From Achromobacter seleniivolatilans (GTDB lineage Bacteria > Pseudomonadota > Gammaproteobacteria > Burkholderiales > Burkholderiaceae_B): a stretch of 64,000 bases of DNA. The stretch covers positions 2,604,001-2,668,000 of the forward strand of contig NZ_CP132976.1 in assembly GCF_030864005.1 (NCBI RefSeq). The letters run 5' to 3'. A program made the position numbers and the translations under genes. Under the pieces are notes generated by a model. That model saw nothing but the letters and a program-made list of their open reading frames with translations. It did no database searches and was not told the origin of the DNA. Below, in pieces: positions 8,990 to 18,063 of the stretch (within the stretch, counting starts at the first letter, position 1; each line of letters starts with the position of its first letter).

Positions 8990-9883
8990 ATGAGCTCCGT
9001 CCCCGCTGCTGCCCTGCCCGCCCCCGCCGCCTCTCGTAACGCCGGCGTTCTGCTGTTCTTCGTCGCGCTGCTGGCTTTCGCGACCTTTGATGCCGGCTCC
9101 AAGCACATGCTGGAACGGTATCCGGCGCCGTTCCTGAATGTGATGCGATATCTGGCGGTCATCGTTCTGGCCGTGGGGATGCTGTGGCGGCATGGCCGTG
9201 GATTGCGGTTGCGCGATGCGCCGGAAAAGCCGTTGCTGGTGCTGCGTGGCATCACGCTGGCCACGGTGGCGACCTGCTTCATGACCGCCCTGATCTGGAT
9301 GCCCCTGTCAGAAGCCACTGCCATCTATTTCACCTCCCCGCTCATCATGGTCGCGTTATCCCCGTGGCTTCTGGGCGAGCGGGTGCGGCCGGTGCAATGG
9401 CTGGCGGTGGCGGCAGGTTTCGCAGGCATGTTGCTGATCGTGCGCCCGGGGTCCGACCTGCCGATGCTGGGCACATTGCTCATGGCGGTTTCGGCGGTCA
9501 GTTACGCCTTTTTCCAGGTCTTGACCCGTAAGCTCGCCGGCAAAGTTCCGGGGCCGGTTCAGTACGCCTATACCGCCATCATCTGTTTGATTGTCACCGC
9601 GCTGCCCGCTCCCTTTTTCCTGCCAGATCCCTGGCCGGATACCGCCGACATGCTGCTGATTCTTGGATTGGGCGCGTGCAGCGGGCTGGCGCAGATTTTG
9701 CTCATTGCGGCGTTTCAACGGGTATCGGCCGCCACGCTTGCGCCCTTGAACTACTTCCAGCTGTTGCTGGCCGTACTGTTCAGCACTTTCTGGTTTCAAC
9801 GTCCGCCGGACAGCCTGGCGCTGGCGGGCATGGGCTTGATCATGGCGGCGGGTGTATTCCTGGCAATGCGACGCGCAGCCTGA
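8990..9883 (+). CDS. EamA/DMT family transporter (10 TM)
   Basis: 297-aa membrane protein with two EamA repeats (about 18-145 and 165-290), ten predicted hydrophobic segments, and the family pattern in ALIWMPLSEATAIYFTSPL. I chose the ATG at 8990: the frame is open from 8846, but that would overlap the deacetylase by 130 bp and lacks a membrane-protein N-terminus. DMT proteins export metabolites or amino acids. It lies 13 nt after the deacetylase and may export a product or excess intermediate of the pathway. Confidence 0.9.
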   Translation: MSSVPAAALPAPAASRNAGVLLFFVALLAFATFDAGSKHMLERYPAPFLNVMRYLAVIVLAVGMLWRHGRGLRLRDAPEKPLLVLRGITLATVATCFMTALIWMPLSEATAIYFTSPLIMVALSPWLLGERVRPVQWLAVAAGFAGMLLIVRPGSDLPMLGTLLMAVSAVSYAFFQVLTRKLAGKVPGPVQYAYTAIICLIVTALPAPFFLPDPWPDTADMLLILGLGACSGLAQILLIAAFQRVSAATLAPLNYFQLLLAVLFSTFWFQRPPDSLALAGMGLIMAAGVFLAMRRAA

Positions 9884-9960
9884 GTCTGGAACGTCCGGCA
9901 CGCATGCGGCGGGAGCAAGACCGGATAGCGCTAAGATCAGGCATAGCCAGCGAGGTCACC

Positions 9961-11742
9961 ATGTCACAGACTCCACGCAAACTGCGCAGCCAAAAATGGT
10001 TCGACGACCCAGCCCACGCCGACATGACGGCGATTTACGTCGAACGCTATCTCAACTACGGCCTGACGCGGCAGGAACTGCAAACTGGACGACCGATTAT
10101 CGGTATCGCCCAAACGGGCAGTGACCTGGCCCCCTGTAACCGGCATCACCTGATATTGGCCGAACGCATCAAGGCAGGCATACGTGATGCGGGCGGTATA
10201 CCGATGGAATTCCCGGTGCATCCGCTGGCCGAACAAGGCCGGCGCCCCACGGCCGCGCTGGACCGCAACCTGGCTTACCTGGGCCTGGTCGAGATTCTCC
10301 ACGGCTATCCCTTGGATGGCGTGGTGCTGACCACCGGCTGCGACAAGACCACGCCCGCCTGCCTGATGGCGGCCGCCACGGTCGACCTTCCTGCGATAGT
10401 GCTGTCGGGCGGCCCCATGCTGGATGGCTGGCATGACGGCCAGCGCGTCGGTTCTGGCACCGTCATCTGGCATGCGCGCAATCTGATGGCGGCCGGCAAG
10501 CTGGACTACGAGGGTTTCATGACGCTGGCCACGGCATCATCGCCGTCGGTCGGGCACTGCAACACCATGGGCACCGCGCTGTCGATGAATTGTCTGGCCG
10601 AAGCGCTGGGCATGTCGCTGCCGACCTGCGCCAGCATCCCCGCACCCTATCGGGAGCGCGCCCAGATGGCGTACGCCACCGGCCTGCGCATCTGCGATAT
10701 GGTGCGCGAAGATATGCGGCCATCCCACATCATGACCCGCGAAGCCTTCGAAAATGCCATCGTCGTAGCCTCGGCCCTTGGCGCGTCAAGCAACTGTCCG
10801 CCACACCTGATTGCGCTGGCCCGCCATACTGGCATCGACCTGAGCCTGGATGATTGGCAGCGCCTGGGCGAAGATGTGCCATTGCTGGTTAACTGCGTGC
10901 CTGCGGGTGAGCACCTGGGCGAAGGCTTTCACCGGGCAGGCGGCGTACCAGCGGTGTTGCACGAGCTGCAAGCCGCCGGACGGCTGCACAATAATTGCGC
11001 CACCGTATCCGGCAAAACCATCGGCAACATCGCGACCGGCGCGAAGACCCGCGACGCGGACGTCATCCGGACCTGTGCCGCGCCACTGAAACACCGAGCC
11101 GGTTTTATCGTGCTGTCGGGAAATTTCTTTGACAGTGCCATCATCAAGATGTCGGTCGTGGGCGAAGCCTTCCAGCGCACCTACTTGTCAGAGCCCGGTT
11201 CCGAGAATGCGTTCGAAGCGCGCGCCATCGTGTTCGAGGGTCCAGAGGACTACCATGCGCGCATCGAAGACCCGGCACTCAACATTGACGAACACTGCAT
11301 CCTGATCATTCGGGGCGCAGGCACGGTGGGCTATCCCGGCAGCGCTGAGGTGGTCAATATGGCCCCGCCGTCGCACCTGATCAAGCGTGGTGTGGAATCG
11401 CTGCCGTGCCTGGGCGATGGGCGTCAGAGCGGCACTTCCGCCAGCCCGTCTATCTTGAACATGTCGCCAGAAGCCGCCGTGGGCGGCGGCCTGGCGTTGC
11501 TGCGCACCGGCGACAAGATTCGCGTCGACCTGAATCAACGAACGGTGATCGCGGTCGTGGACGATGCCGAAATGCAGCGGCGCAAACTTGAGCCCGCCTA
11601 TCAGGCGCCGCCTTCGCAAACTCCATGGCAGGAACTGTACCGGCAACTGGTTGGGCAGCTCTCCACGGGAGGCTGCCTGGAACCCGCGACCTTATATTTA
11701 CGGGTGATCGAAACGCGGGGAGACCCCCGGCATTCACATTGA
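9961..11742 (+). CDS. IlvD/Edd family dehydratase, L-arabonate dehydratase-like
   Basis: 593-aa iron-sulfur dehydratase. Cluster cysteines lie at Cys59 (LAPCNRHH), Cys127 (TTGCDKTTPA) and Cys200 (VGHCNTMGTA); these numbers agree with those I recall for the [2Fe-2S] L-arabonate dehydratases, and the GDGRQSGTSASPS segment near 485-497 holds the catalytic serine region. The start is the ATG at 9961, preceded by GAGG; the longer open frame from 9676 lies antiparallel to nothing useful and overlaps the transporter. Sugar-acid dehydratases convert aldonates to 2-keto-3-deoxy acids. Its last 9 bases overlap the convergent esterase gene. Substrate remains open: a sugar acid or a branched dihydroxy acid. 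Confidence 0.9.
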   Translation: MSQTPRKLRSQKWFDDPAHADMTAIYVERYLNYGLTRQELQTGRPIIGIAQTGSDLAPCNRHHLILAERIKAGIRDAGGIPMEFPVHPLAEQGRRPTAALDRNLAYLGLVEILHGYPLDGVVLTTGCDKTTPACLMAAATVDLPAIVLSGGPMLDGWHDGQRVGSGTVIWHARNLMAAGKLDYEGFMTLATASSPSVGHCNTMGTALSMNCLAEALGMSLPTCASIPAPYRERAQMAYATGLRICDMVREDMRPSHIMTREAFENAIVVASALGASSNCPPHLIALARHTGIDLSLDDWQRLGEDVPLLVNCVPAGEHLGEGFHRAGGVPAVLHELQAAGRLHNNCATVSGKTIGNIATGAKTRDADVIRTCAAPLKHRAGFIVLSGNFFDSAIIKMSVVGEAFQRTYLSEPGSENAFEARAIVFEGPEDYHARIEDPALNIDEHCILIIRGAGTVGYPGSAEVVNMAPPSHLIKRGVESLPCLGDGRQSGTSASPSILNMSPEAAVGGGLALLRTGDKIRVDLNQRTVIAVVDDAEMQRRKLEPAYQAPPSQTPWQELYRQLVGQLSTGGCLEPATLYLRVIETRGDPRHSH

Positions 11743-12684
11743 ATAGAACCGGTTAAACACCGCCCAATCGCTGAACAAGCCCGGCCAGGCATGAACCCGC
11801 GTGCCTGGCTGCCCAAGACCCCACCCATGCTTTCCTTCGGGAAAAATGTGCATTTCTGTCGGCACGCCCACCTTGCGTAGCGCGCTGAACATCAACGTGC
11901 TGTTGTCCACGGGCGAGATCGGGTCGTCTTGCGCCTGCGCCAGAAACACCGGTGGCATCTGTGCCGTAACCAGGTGGTCCACTGAATAAGCCGCGCTTTG
12001 CTCTGCCGAGGGATGCTCGCCCACAATTTCCCTCCGCGCATGAGTGTGGTCGAACGGCGGCATGAAGGTCAGCACCGGATAGATCAGACCAGCGAAATCC
12101 GGGCGCGACGACAGGCTATCCGCCGCGTCCACTGCGGGGTAGCGGGACACCGTAGGCGTCGCGGCAGTCATACCAGCCAAATGTCCGCCGGCGGAAAAAC
12201 CAATGATGCCAATCCGGCCGGTGTCCAAGCCAAACTTTCCGGCTGCGGCCCGGATCACGCGCATAGCGCGCTGACCGTCTTGCAGCGGCGCCTCGGGCGG
12301 CCAATGTTCGCCGGGCAAGCGGTACACCAGTTCGAACGCGGTGACGCCCTGCGCCTGAAGCCACAAGCAAGCAGGCGTGCTTTCCGTGCCCCGCTCAATA
12401 TGTGCGTAACCGCCACCGGCAATCACCAGCACTGCGCTGCCATTGGGTTGAGCCGGCCGGTAGACAACCAGCCGCGGCCGCGACACTTGGGTAACCGACC
12501 CTTTGGCACTGACCTTTTCCGGGCCTTCTGGCCCTTTACCCTGCGGAGCGCGATTGCCTGGCCAAAGCTCCAGCGTTTCCTGATCTGCCGGCTGTGCCGC
12601 CAGGGCCGCGCCCGCTGGGTTCACCCACCCAAGGGCAGCGCCCGACATGGCCGCAAACAATAGTTCCCGACGCTTGTTCACCAT
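11734..12684 (-). CDS. Secreted alpha/beta hydrolase, acetyl esterase-like (BD-FAE/Aes type)
   Basis: 316-aa exported esterase. Residues 1-28 form a signal with a twin arginine (NKRRELLFAAMSGAALGW). The oxyanion region reads VIAGGGYAHIERG, the nucleophile elbow GFSAGGHLAG, the acidic residue AQAQDDPISP, and the histidine FPEGKHGWGLG. Members of this group deacetylate xylan and other acetylated sugars. It is convergent with the dehydratase (9-nt overlap). It may act on acetylated plant polysaccharide outside the cytoplasm. Confidence 0.88.
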   Translation of the reverse strand: MVNKRRELLFAAMSGAALGWVNPAGAALAAQPADQETLELWPGNRAPQGKGPEGPEKVSAKGSVTQVSRPRLVVYRPAQPNGSAVLVIAGGGYAHIERGTESTPACLWLQAQGVTAFELVYRLPGEHWPPEAPLQDGQRAMRVIRAAAGKFGLDTGRIGIIGFSAGGHLAGMTAATPTVSRYPAVDAADSLSSRPDFAGLIYPVLTFMPPFDHTHARREIVGEHPSAEQSAAYSVDHLVTAQMPPVFLAQAQDDPISPVDNSTLMFSALRKVGVPTEMHIFPEGKHGWGLGQPGTRVHAWPGLFSDWAVFNRFYSM

Positions 12685-12925
12685 GAAGTATCCTCGCTAG
12701 CCTAGAACGCAGTCAGGACAATGCGTCCGCTGCTTGTCAGCCATAGTGCAAGCCATTACATCAGAGAACATACCGTGCGCCGCCTGCGCCAGCGCACGCA
12801 GCGGTTTCTCTGCGTTACGCAGGGCGGCAGTCTTTCAAACGCGTATCAAACGCCTGAAAGATGGCTAAACAGCAGCTAAAGAATGACTGAACAGGGGCAA
12901 TGGGAGGCTTGCGAACGGGCAGGAC

Positions 12926-13321
12926 TTACTGATCTGACACGTTGTCGCCAACATCAGCGTTTGCAGGTTTGGGCCGGCTAAGTACATAGGCCGCGCTGGC
13001 CAAGAAAAACAGCCCTACGCCCAAGGCTAACGGCCATGATGGCTGCGCGCTCCACCAGAACAGCCCATATCCCACGGCCATGCCCAAAGTGGCATACGTC
13101 TTGCCCTTGCGCGACACGGCGCCCTGCTCGCGCCAGGCGCGCAAAGAAGGCCCATAGGTAGGGCTATCCAATAGCCACTTTTCCAGCCGTGGCGACGACC
13201 GCGAAAAGCAGCCCACGGCAAGAATAAGAAAAATCGTCGTCGGCATGACCGGCAGAAATGCGCCAATGACGCCCAATGCCAACATCACGCAGCCCAACGC
13301 TAACCATAGAGCTTTGATCAT
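12926..13321 (-). CDS. DUF454 (YbaN-like) inner-membrane protein
   Basis: 131-aa membrane protein of the YbaN family. The signature (ALGVIGAFLPVMPTTIFLI, then LAVGCFSRSSPRLEKWLL) is clear, with two further C-terminal membrane helices (LGMAVGYGLFWW and LALGVGLFFLASAAYVL). Function of the family is unknown. It appears to stand alone between the esterase and the lipoprotein gene. Confidence 0.9.
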   Translation of the reverse strand: MIKALWLALGCVMLALGVIGAFLPVMPTTIFLILAVGCFSRSSPRLEKWLLDSPTYGPSLRAWREQGAVSRKGKTYATLGMAVGYGLFWWSAQPSWPLALGVGLFFLASAAYVLSRPKPANADVGDNVSDQ

Positions 13322-13366
13322 GATGGTCAGCAGAATATCGCAAATGCGAGCGCCAGGCCCGCATCG

Positions 13367-14080
13367 TCAGGATTGAGGGTCCGGCATTTTGGCACGCAAC
13401 ATATCCATGAATCTGGGACTCAGTTGGCCACCGGCTGCGCGCGCTTTCACGACCATGGCCCAGGCTTGGTCATATTGCCCGCGCCAGTAGTAGGCCGTTG
13501 CCCAAGAGGCATACAGATAACCCTTGTCCGGCTCCACCGCTTCGCCTTTGCGATACCACTCGTCGGAGCGAGCGGTCGCTGCAACGCGAGCCTCTGGCGG
13601 CAACGTTTTATCCTCGGCTGCGCAACGGGCCGCTATGCGCCCGGCATCTGCATAAATGCCCTGAAATTTTGGCGGATTATGGCTCATTGCCTGATCCATC
13701 ATGCTCATGGCCTGGCAGTACTTTCCCTGGTCGTGCAGCACCGCCGCAAACCCGGTATAGACCTCGGGATTGTCGGGATTCATCAGCCACGCCTGATTAA
13801 AGCGCCGCATCGCCATGCCCAGCTGGTCAGCCTGATAAAAGCGGTAGCCCTGTCCAACCCAGGCCTGGGACGCTTTGTCTGACGAGCCAAAGGCGTTGGT
13901 CGCATCCGCGATCAGCTTCTTGTCGCTCGCCGAGAGTTCGGCTGCGGCGGATCGGTCCATACCGCCGTACATCGGCAATTCATCGATACGCGGCTCAGAC
14001 GCTGCGGGCGGCGTCTTGACCGCACAACCGGCCAGCCCAACGCAAGGGATAAAGACTGCTGCGATCAGGATTTTATTCAT
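13367..14080 (-). CDS. TPR-type lipoprotein
   Basis: 237-aa putative outer- or inner-membrane lipoprotein. The ATG at 14080 gives a lipoprotein signal MNKILIAAVFIPCVGLAGC with lipobox LAGC (Cys19); the open frame continues upstream to 14254 but that extension has no signal character. Residues about 75-225 contain three TPR-like units (QAWVGQGYRFYQADQLGMAM, then PEVYTGFAAVLHDQGKYCQA and ATAYYWRGQYDQAWAMV). TPR lipoproteins serve as scaffolds in envelope assembly. No specific partner is evident. Confidence 0.82.
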   Translation of the reverse strand: MNKILIAAVFIPCVGLAGCAVKTPPAASEPRIDELPMYGGMDRSAAAELSASDKKLIADATNAFGSSDKASQAWVGQGYRFYQADQLGMAMRRFNQAWLMNPDNPEVYTGFAAVLHDQGKYCQAMSMMDQAMSHNPPKFQGIYADAGRIAARCAAEDKTLPPEARVAATARSDEWYRKGEAVEPDKGYLYASWATAYYWRGQYDQAWAMVVKARAAGGQLSPRFMDMLRAKMPDPQS

Positions 14081-14273
14081 GCGTTCCACAGAGAATGGGA
14101 CGACGCGGCCCGCCTTGAAATCCAGATGCGTCCCAAGAGATATGCGCGGACGCCGGTGATGGCGCCACAAAACCGCCGCGGTGACCAGGAGAGGCTGGTG
14201 ACATGGATGCGGCAACGTAGCCGAATTATGACGGAGCCGTCCACGGCGCGCCAACCCGCTTACCGCTCACAAC

Positions 14274-14307
14274 AAAAAAGCCGCGACGTCCATGACGTTC
14301 GCGGCTT
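14274..14307 (-). terminator. Rho-independent terminator of the 14338-15099 gene
   Basis: AAGCCGCG (14278-14285) pairs with CGCGGCTT (14300-14307), with inner ACGTC/GACGT pairing; reading leftward the stem is followed by a T-run (14279-14274). It lies 31 bases after the stop of the minus-strand gene. Confidence 0.8.
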
Positions 14308-14337
14308 ACAAGGCAGGGCCAGACGCTGCCGACCCTA

Positions 14338-15099
14338 TCAATATGTCGTGGCCTCAAGCTCCGGGTTCTCTGTTGCACTCACCCCGGCGACTTCAACCTG
14401 AGTGAGGAGTTGAATTCCCTTCGCTTCCATTATTGAATAGTCCCCATCAGACACAAATCGGCTGCGCATGCTTTCCAGCAATTGCCACTCTTTTTCGTCG
14501 ATCGACTGTGCCGCGCCCTGAAGCACCTGAGCAGAATCCGTGCCCCAGGCAATAGGGCTGACGTAGATGGTCTTATACCGATCCCCTTCAATCCCGGCAA
14601 AACAACAGGTTACGGGGATGCGCTCGCCAACCGTGTTCAGATGACCGGGCAAGTCGGCAACCTTGGTTGCAAAGAGCGCCCACACAGTATCGCTCGGGCC
14701 TATCTCGCCCAGCGTCAACAGCCAGATGTGTCCCTTCTCTGCCGCACATACGATCGCCGGATTCAATACGCCGCGATCGAGAAACCCTTTCGGATCAATT
14801 TGAGTTGCCGCGTAACCCGCAAACACCAGCCCCGCGATGCCTATAAGCGCAGTAAGCCCCCCAAGTACGAGAACCCAGGTCGACGATGACGACAGCAGAT
14901 ACGCCCCGAATGCGATCAAACCCAGGGTGATGACAATCATCACGATAATTGCAGTACGTGATTCTTTCACGCTCTCGTTGTAGCGGCGGGCGTGTGGAAT
15001 ATTGATTTGAAATTCCAGGTGGCGCTCCGCTGCGCTGTCATTCCTGACCGGTCCTGGACCCACACTAAAAGCGTTTGGTCCTTGTTGCTCTTCCAACAT
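14338..15099 (-). CDS. Hypothetical two-helix membrane protein
   Basis: 253 aa, family not recognised. Two adjacent membrane helices lie at about 48-70 (TAIIVMIVITLGLIAFGAYL) and 74-97 (WVLVLGGLTALIGIAGLVFAG), followed by a soluble region of about 150 residues. The N-terminal 45 residues are cytoplasmic and acidic. It follows a Sel1-repeat gene on the same strand by 59 bp and may be co-transcribed with it. No catalytic motif is visible. Confidence 0.75.
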   Translation of the reverse strand: MLEEQQGPNAFSVGPGPVRNDSAAERHLEFQINIPHARRYNESVKESRTAIIVMIVITLGLIAFGAYLLSSSSTWVLVLGGLTALIGIAGLVFAGYAATQIDPKGFLDRGVLNPAIVCAAEKGHIWLLTLGEIGPSDTVWALFATKVADLPGHLNTVGERIPVTCCFAGIEGDRYKTIYVSPIAWGTDSAQVLQGAAQSIDEKEWQLLESMRSRFVSDGDYSIMEAKGIQLLTQVEVAGVSATENPELEATTY

Positions 15100-15158
15100 T
15101 CAAATCCTAAAAGTACGTAATACAAACACTAGGTTTACAAATCGGCCGTGGGCCGCCG

Positions 15159-16634
15159 TTACTGCTTGAGAATGCCTTCCGCCAGCAAATCCACGTTGTG
15201 GCCATGAATGGCCGCCGTCGCAGCCAGAATCTTGTAATTCGGGCCAAAATCGCAAAACTCCTTGGTTTGCATCTGTACCAATGTGCTTGAAGTAAAGGAG
15301 TTGTACTCGCGGCCATTCATATCTTCATCCATGGTGTTCAGGCCAAAGGGGCTAAAAGCCAAAATGCGTTGAGTGGCGGCACCCCTGTCGTTTCTTAATT
15401 CGACCGTAATCCGCAAATTGGCAATTTCGCCGAGCTTATTGGTGCTGGCAATGAAATGCGGTTCGCACGCCAAGCCCCCGTCATTGCCACCAGAAAAGGT
15501 CGATTTATGCTGTAGGGTCACCACGGGCAGTGTTTGGTCCGCGTTCTTGCGCCTATAGCTATCGCCCTTGCACGTGGTCCAGAACGTGGCGTCACTGGAC
15601 TCATCTTGCCTTTCCCCACGTCGAATTTGGCGATATTGCAGGGCTTTGCGGCAATCGGTCTTCACCGACTGGCCGTTGTAATACATCCAGCTCAAGAATC
15701 TTGCGGCCCTGGGAGAGTCCTTGGCGGCTGCCTGCTTGAAAAGCGATATGGCCCTTTCATAGTCCACCGGGACGATTTCACCCAAGTAGAAGATTCGGCC
15801 CAAATTGACGAGCGCATCTTGGTCTCCTTGCTGTGCAGCTCGTTCATACCACTGCAATGCAAGTTGAGGATCAGCTTGAATGCCCCACAGCCCTTCTGCG
15901 TAGGTCAGTCCCAACAGATTTTGTGAGCGCGGCTCGCCAGCTGCGGCAGCACGGCTAAACCACTTAAACGCCTCGGAGTTTTTGTTGTCTACGTAGGAAT
16001 AGCCAAAATTGTAGAAACTGCCGACCATGAAGTTCAAGACAGGATCTCCGTCCTGAGCCCAAACTCTTGCCAGCCGCAGCGTTTCCCGCTTGCCAAAACC
16101 GATCCGGAACATCGCCGCTTTTTCGCTGTCGTACAACCCCGACAGGATGCTCCTGGCAAAATCAATTAGGCGCACACGCATTCCGATATCTGTTTCCGCG
16201 CGGGCTTTTCTGTCATAGATCCTGCGGCTAAGGCTTTCCAGCTCATCAAGATCGTCGATGCCGTCGGTATTCGTTTGCTGGGCGTACCACCTGGCTTGCC
16301 CTACGTCTTGCGCCACGCCAATGCCGTACTCATAGAAGTACGCCGCATTGCGGCAACCGTAATTCCCGCCCTGCGCGCAGGCTTGCGCGTAGTAGTGGAT
16401 GGCCTGCCCGGCATTGCGCGGCACCGACACGCCATGCTCATAGATAAATCCAAGAACTGCCAGCGCTTGTGGATCGTCGTCTTTCGCCAATGCCAAAAGC
16501 AGGTCGAAAGCCTTAGCGTCGTGCTGTTCGATGAGGTCATAAAGACGTTCCGCCTCATCGTGAGCCTGGCTCGCCGCTGGCCAGGACCAAGCACACAACA
16601 GGGCAATCAAGGCGTATTGCAGCGGTCGAAGCAT
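15159..16634 (-). CDS. Secreted Sel1-repeat (TPR-like) protein
   Basis: 491 aa from the ATG at 16634. This start gives a signal peptide (MLRPLQYALIALLCAWSWPA, cleavage near ASQA-H); the frame is open to 16682 but the 16 extra residues spoil the signal. Several Sel1 repeats of 36 residues cover about 30-330 (for example ALAVLGFIYEHGVSVPRNAG and ALVNLGRIFYLGEIVPVDYE). The C-terminal 150 residues have conserved-looking cysteines and no known domain. Sel1 proteins mediate protein contacts; a periplasmic scaffold is likely. Confidence 0.8.
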   Translation of the reverse strand: MLRPLQYALIALLCAWSWPAASQAHDEAERLYDLIEQHDAKAFDLLLALAKDDDPQALAVLGFIYEHGVSVPRNAGQAIHYYAQACAQGGNYGCRNAAYFYEYGIGVAQDVGQARWYAQQTNTDGIDDLDELESLSRRIYDRKARAETDIGMRVRLIDFARSILSGLYDSEKAAMFRIGFGKRETLRLARVWAQDGDPVLNFMVGSFYNFGYSYVDNKNSEAFKWFSRAAAAGEPRSQNLLGLTYAEGLWGIQADPQLALQWYERAAQQGDQDALVNLGRIFYLGEIVPVDYERAISLFKQAAAKDSPRAARFLSWMYYNGQSVKTDCRKALQYRQIRRGERQDESSDATFWTTCKGDSYRRKNADQTLPVVTLQHKSTFSGGNDGGLACEPHFIASTNKLGEIANLRITVELRNDRGAATQRILAFSPFGLNTMDEDMNGREYNSFTSSTLVQMQTKEFCDFGPNYKILAATAAIHGHNVDLLAEGILKQ

Positions 16635-17021
16635 CGGAACGGTCGAGTAATGGGTCTGCGTTGGGAACTCTGCTCCGGCCATGCCGCCGGAGATAACGTC
16701 CCAGTGTAGGAAAACCTACCGCCCCTACCAATCTGACAGGTCCGAAATTAAAACCCGCATGCTCATTGAGCATGAAGGAAGTGACAAACGGCACTTGGCA
16801 CCGATAGCGCTGGTCGATACGCCGCGCCTATAACTTATTCGGCGTATTTGGGGGAAGACCCGCAGTTAATGCGATGGCCAGTTGGATTATCTCGACGACT
16901 AGGCGGCAGCGGCCTAAAAGGCAGAGAATGTTGGGGGTTACCGATATTCGATCGCCACTAGAGTGGCCGCCCCAAAACGCCATGGGCACCGTCGCGGACA
17001 CTGTGCAAGCGACAAATGCAA
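16635..17021. other. Intergenic region without a supportable gene
   Basis: About 390 bases between the Sel1 gene and the tRNA terminator. A short perfect palindrome ATGCTCATTGAGCAT lies at about 16758-16772. A 73-codon plus-strand frame (16874-17095) overlaps the terminator and tRNA end and lacks an RBS, so I do not call it. Confidence 0.6.
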
Positions 17022-17054
17022 AAAAGCCGCAAAGTCATAGACTTATGCGGCTTT
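17022..17054 (-). terminator. Terminator of tRNA-Val
   Basis: AAAAGCCGCA-AAGTC-ATA-GACTT-TGCGGCTTT forms a hairpin; read leftward it is followed by a T-run. It lies 36 bases past the 3' end of the tRNA gene. Confidence 0.8.
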
Positions 17055-17089
17055 CGGGAGCAGTGCTTGGCACTGCTTTGCAGGAATTC

Positions 17090-17166
17090 TGGTAGGCGGT
17101 ATTGGGTTCGAACCAACGACCTCCACGATGTCAACGTGGCGCTCTAACCAACTGAGCTAACCGCCT
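17090..17166 (-). tRNA. tRNA-Val (anticodon GAC)
   Basis: Full cloverleaf on the minus strand: acceptor AGGCGGT/ACCGCCT, D-arm GCTCAGTTGGTTAGAGC, anticodon stem CCACG/CGTGG around loop TTGACAT (anticodon GAC), variable AGGTC, T-arm GTTGG-TTCGAAC-CCAAT, discriminator A and encoded CCA (17090-17092). It has its own promoter and terminator. Confidence 0.97.
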
Positions 17167-17179
17167 GCAAAGAAGAAGA

Positions 17180-17208
17180 ATTATATAGTGCTTTTTTGAA
17201 CTGTGCAA
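17180..17208 (-). promoter_or_regulatory. Sigma-70 promoter of tRNA-Val
   Basis: On the minus strand TTGCAC (17208-17203) and a perfect TATAAT (17185-17180) are separated by 17 bases. The -10 ends 14 bases before the mature tRNA 5' end, so transcription starts just upstream of it. Confidence 0.85.
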
Positions 17209-17335
17209 ATCGTCTTTAAAGACTTTTTGCTGTTTTCATTGCGTTTAAAAGTTTATGAACCAAGCTGAAAAGCAAAGCCAAAAACTCTTGTTCCCAATGT
17301 GTTTCCACACCGGTTCCCGCATCAGTCCAACACTA

Positions 17336-17998
17336 CTAACTACCCTTCAATTTCGTATCCGCAGCATGTGCCGCATCAACGAAGAACGAGATTCTATCAG
17401 AACTTTTTATTCCTTGCTCGACCTCGACACCGCTACTGACATCGACCGCCCAGGGACGGACCAACTCAATAGCCTGACCGACGTTTTCGCCCATCAATCC
17501 GCCCGACAACACCAACGGACGGGACATCGGATCGGCGCGAACGTCGTCAAGCAAGGCGTAGTCGAAACCATGACCGCTGCCGCCATAGCCAGCGCTGTAG
17601 CTATCGAACAGCCAGCCTGCTGCCTGGCCGTATGCACGGCAAGACGACGCCAGGTTTTCAGCGGTGTCCAAACCTGGCGCGCCGGCTCGGAAGGCGCGCA
17701 GAAAGCGGTGGCCGTAGCTGGCGCATTCCTGCGGGGTTTCGTCGCCGTGAAATTGCAGCAGTTCGGGGCCGACTTCATCCAGCACGGCCTGCACCTCGGC
17801 AGCCTCCGGGTTCACGAACAGCGCCACCACGTCCACAAACGCGGGCACGGTGCGGCGCAATTGCGCTGCGCGCGCCGGCGTCAGACAGCGCTTGCTCTTG
17901 GCATAGAAGACAAAGCCGATCGCATCGACTCCCGCCGTAACGGCAGCTTCGATGTCTTGTTCGCGGGTCAGGCCGCAGATCTTGATGCGTGTACGCAT
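17336..17998 (-). CDS. trpF: Phosphoribosylanthranilate isomerase
   Basis: 220-aa TIM-barrel enzyme of tryptophan synthesis, converting N-(5-phosphoribosyl)anthranilate to CdRP. The catalytic cysteine is in IKICGLT (Cys8) and the catalytic aspartate in AVDVSSGVE; LQFHGDE and PLVLSGGL are phosphate-binding and family motifs. In many Burkholderiales trpB follows; here a tRNA gene follows and no trpB or trpA is in the window. The upstream neighbour is a TRAP binding protein gene 65 bp away. Confidence 0.96.
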   Translation of the reverse strand: MRTRIKICGLTREQDIEAAVTAGVDAIGFVFYAKSKRCLTPARAAQLRRTVPAFVDVVALFVNPEAAEVQAVLDEVGPELLQFHGDETPQECASYGHRFLRAFRAGAPGLDTAENLASSCRAYGQAAGWLFDSYSAGYGGSGHGFDYALLDDVRADPMSRPLVLSGGLMGENVGQAIELVRPWAVDVSSGVEVEQGIKSSDRISFFVDAAHAADTKLKGS

Positions 17999-18063
17999 GA
18001 ATTCATCATTCAGGTCGCCCAGTGCGACTTAGCAGATCAGTATATCTGCCGCATCCAGCGAGC

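Noticed and set aside
9676..9960. N-terminal extension of the IlvD-type dehydratase
   Set aside because: It overlaps the EamA transporter gene. The ATG at 9961 has an RBS and places the cluster cysteines at the family positions.
16874..17095. 73-codon plus-strand frame before the tRNA
   Set aside because: Lacks RBS and runs through the tRNA terminator into the tRNA 3' end.
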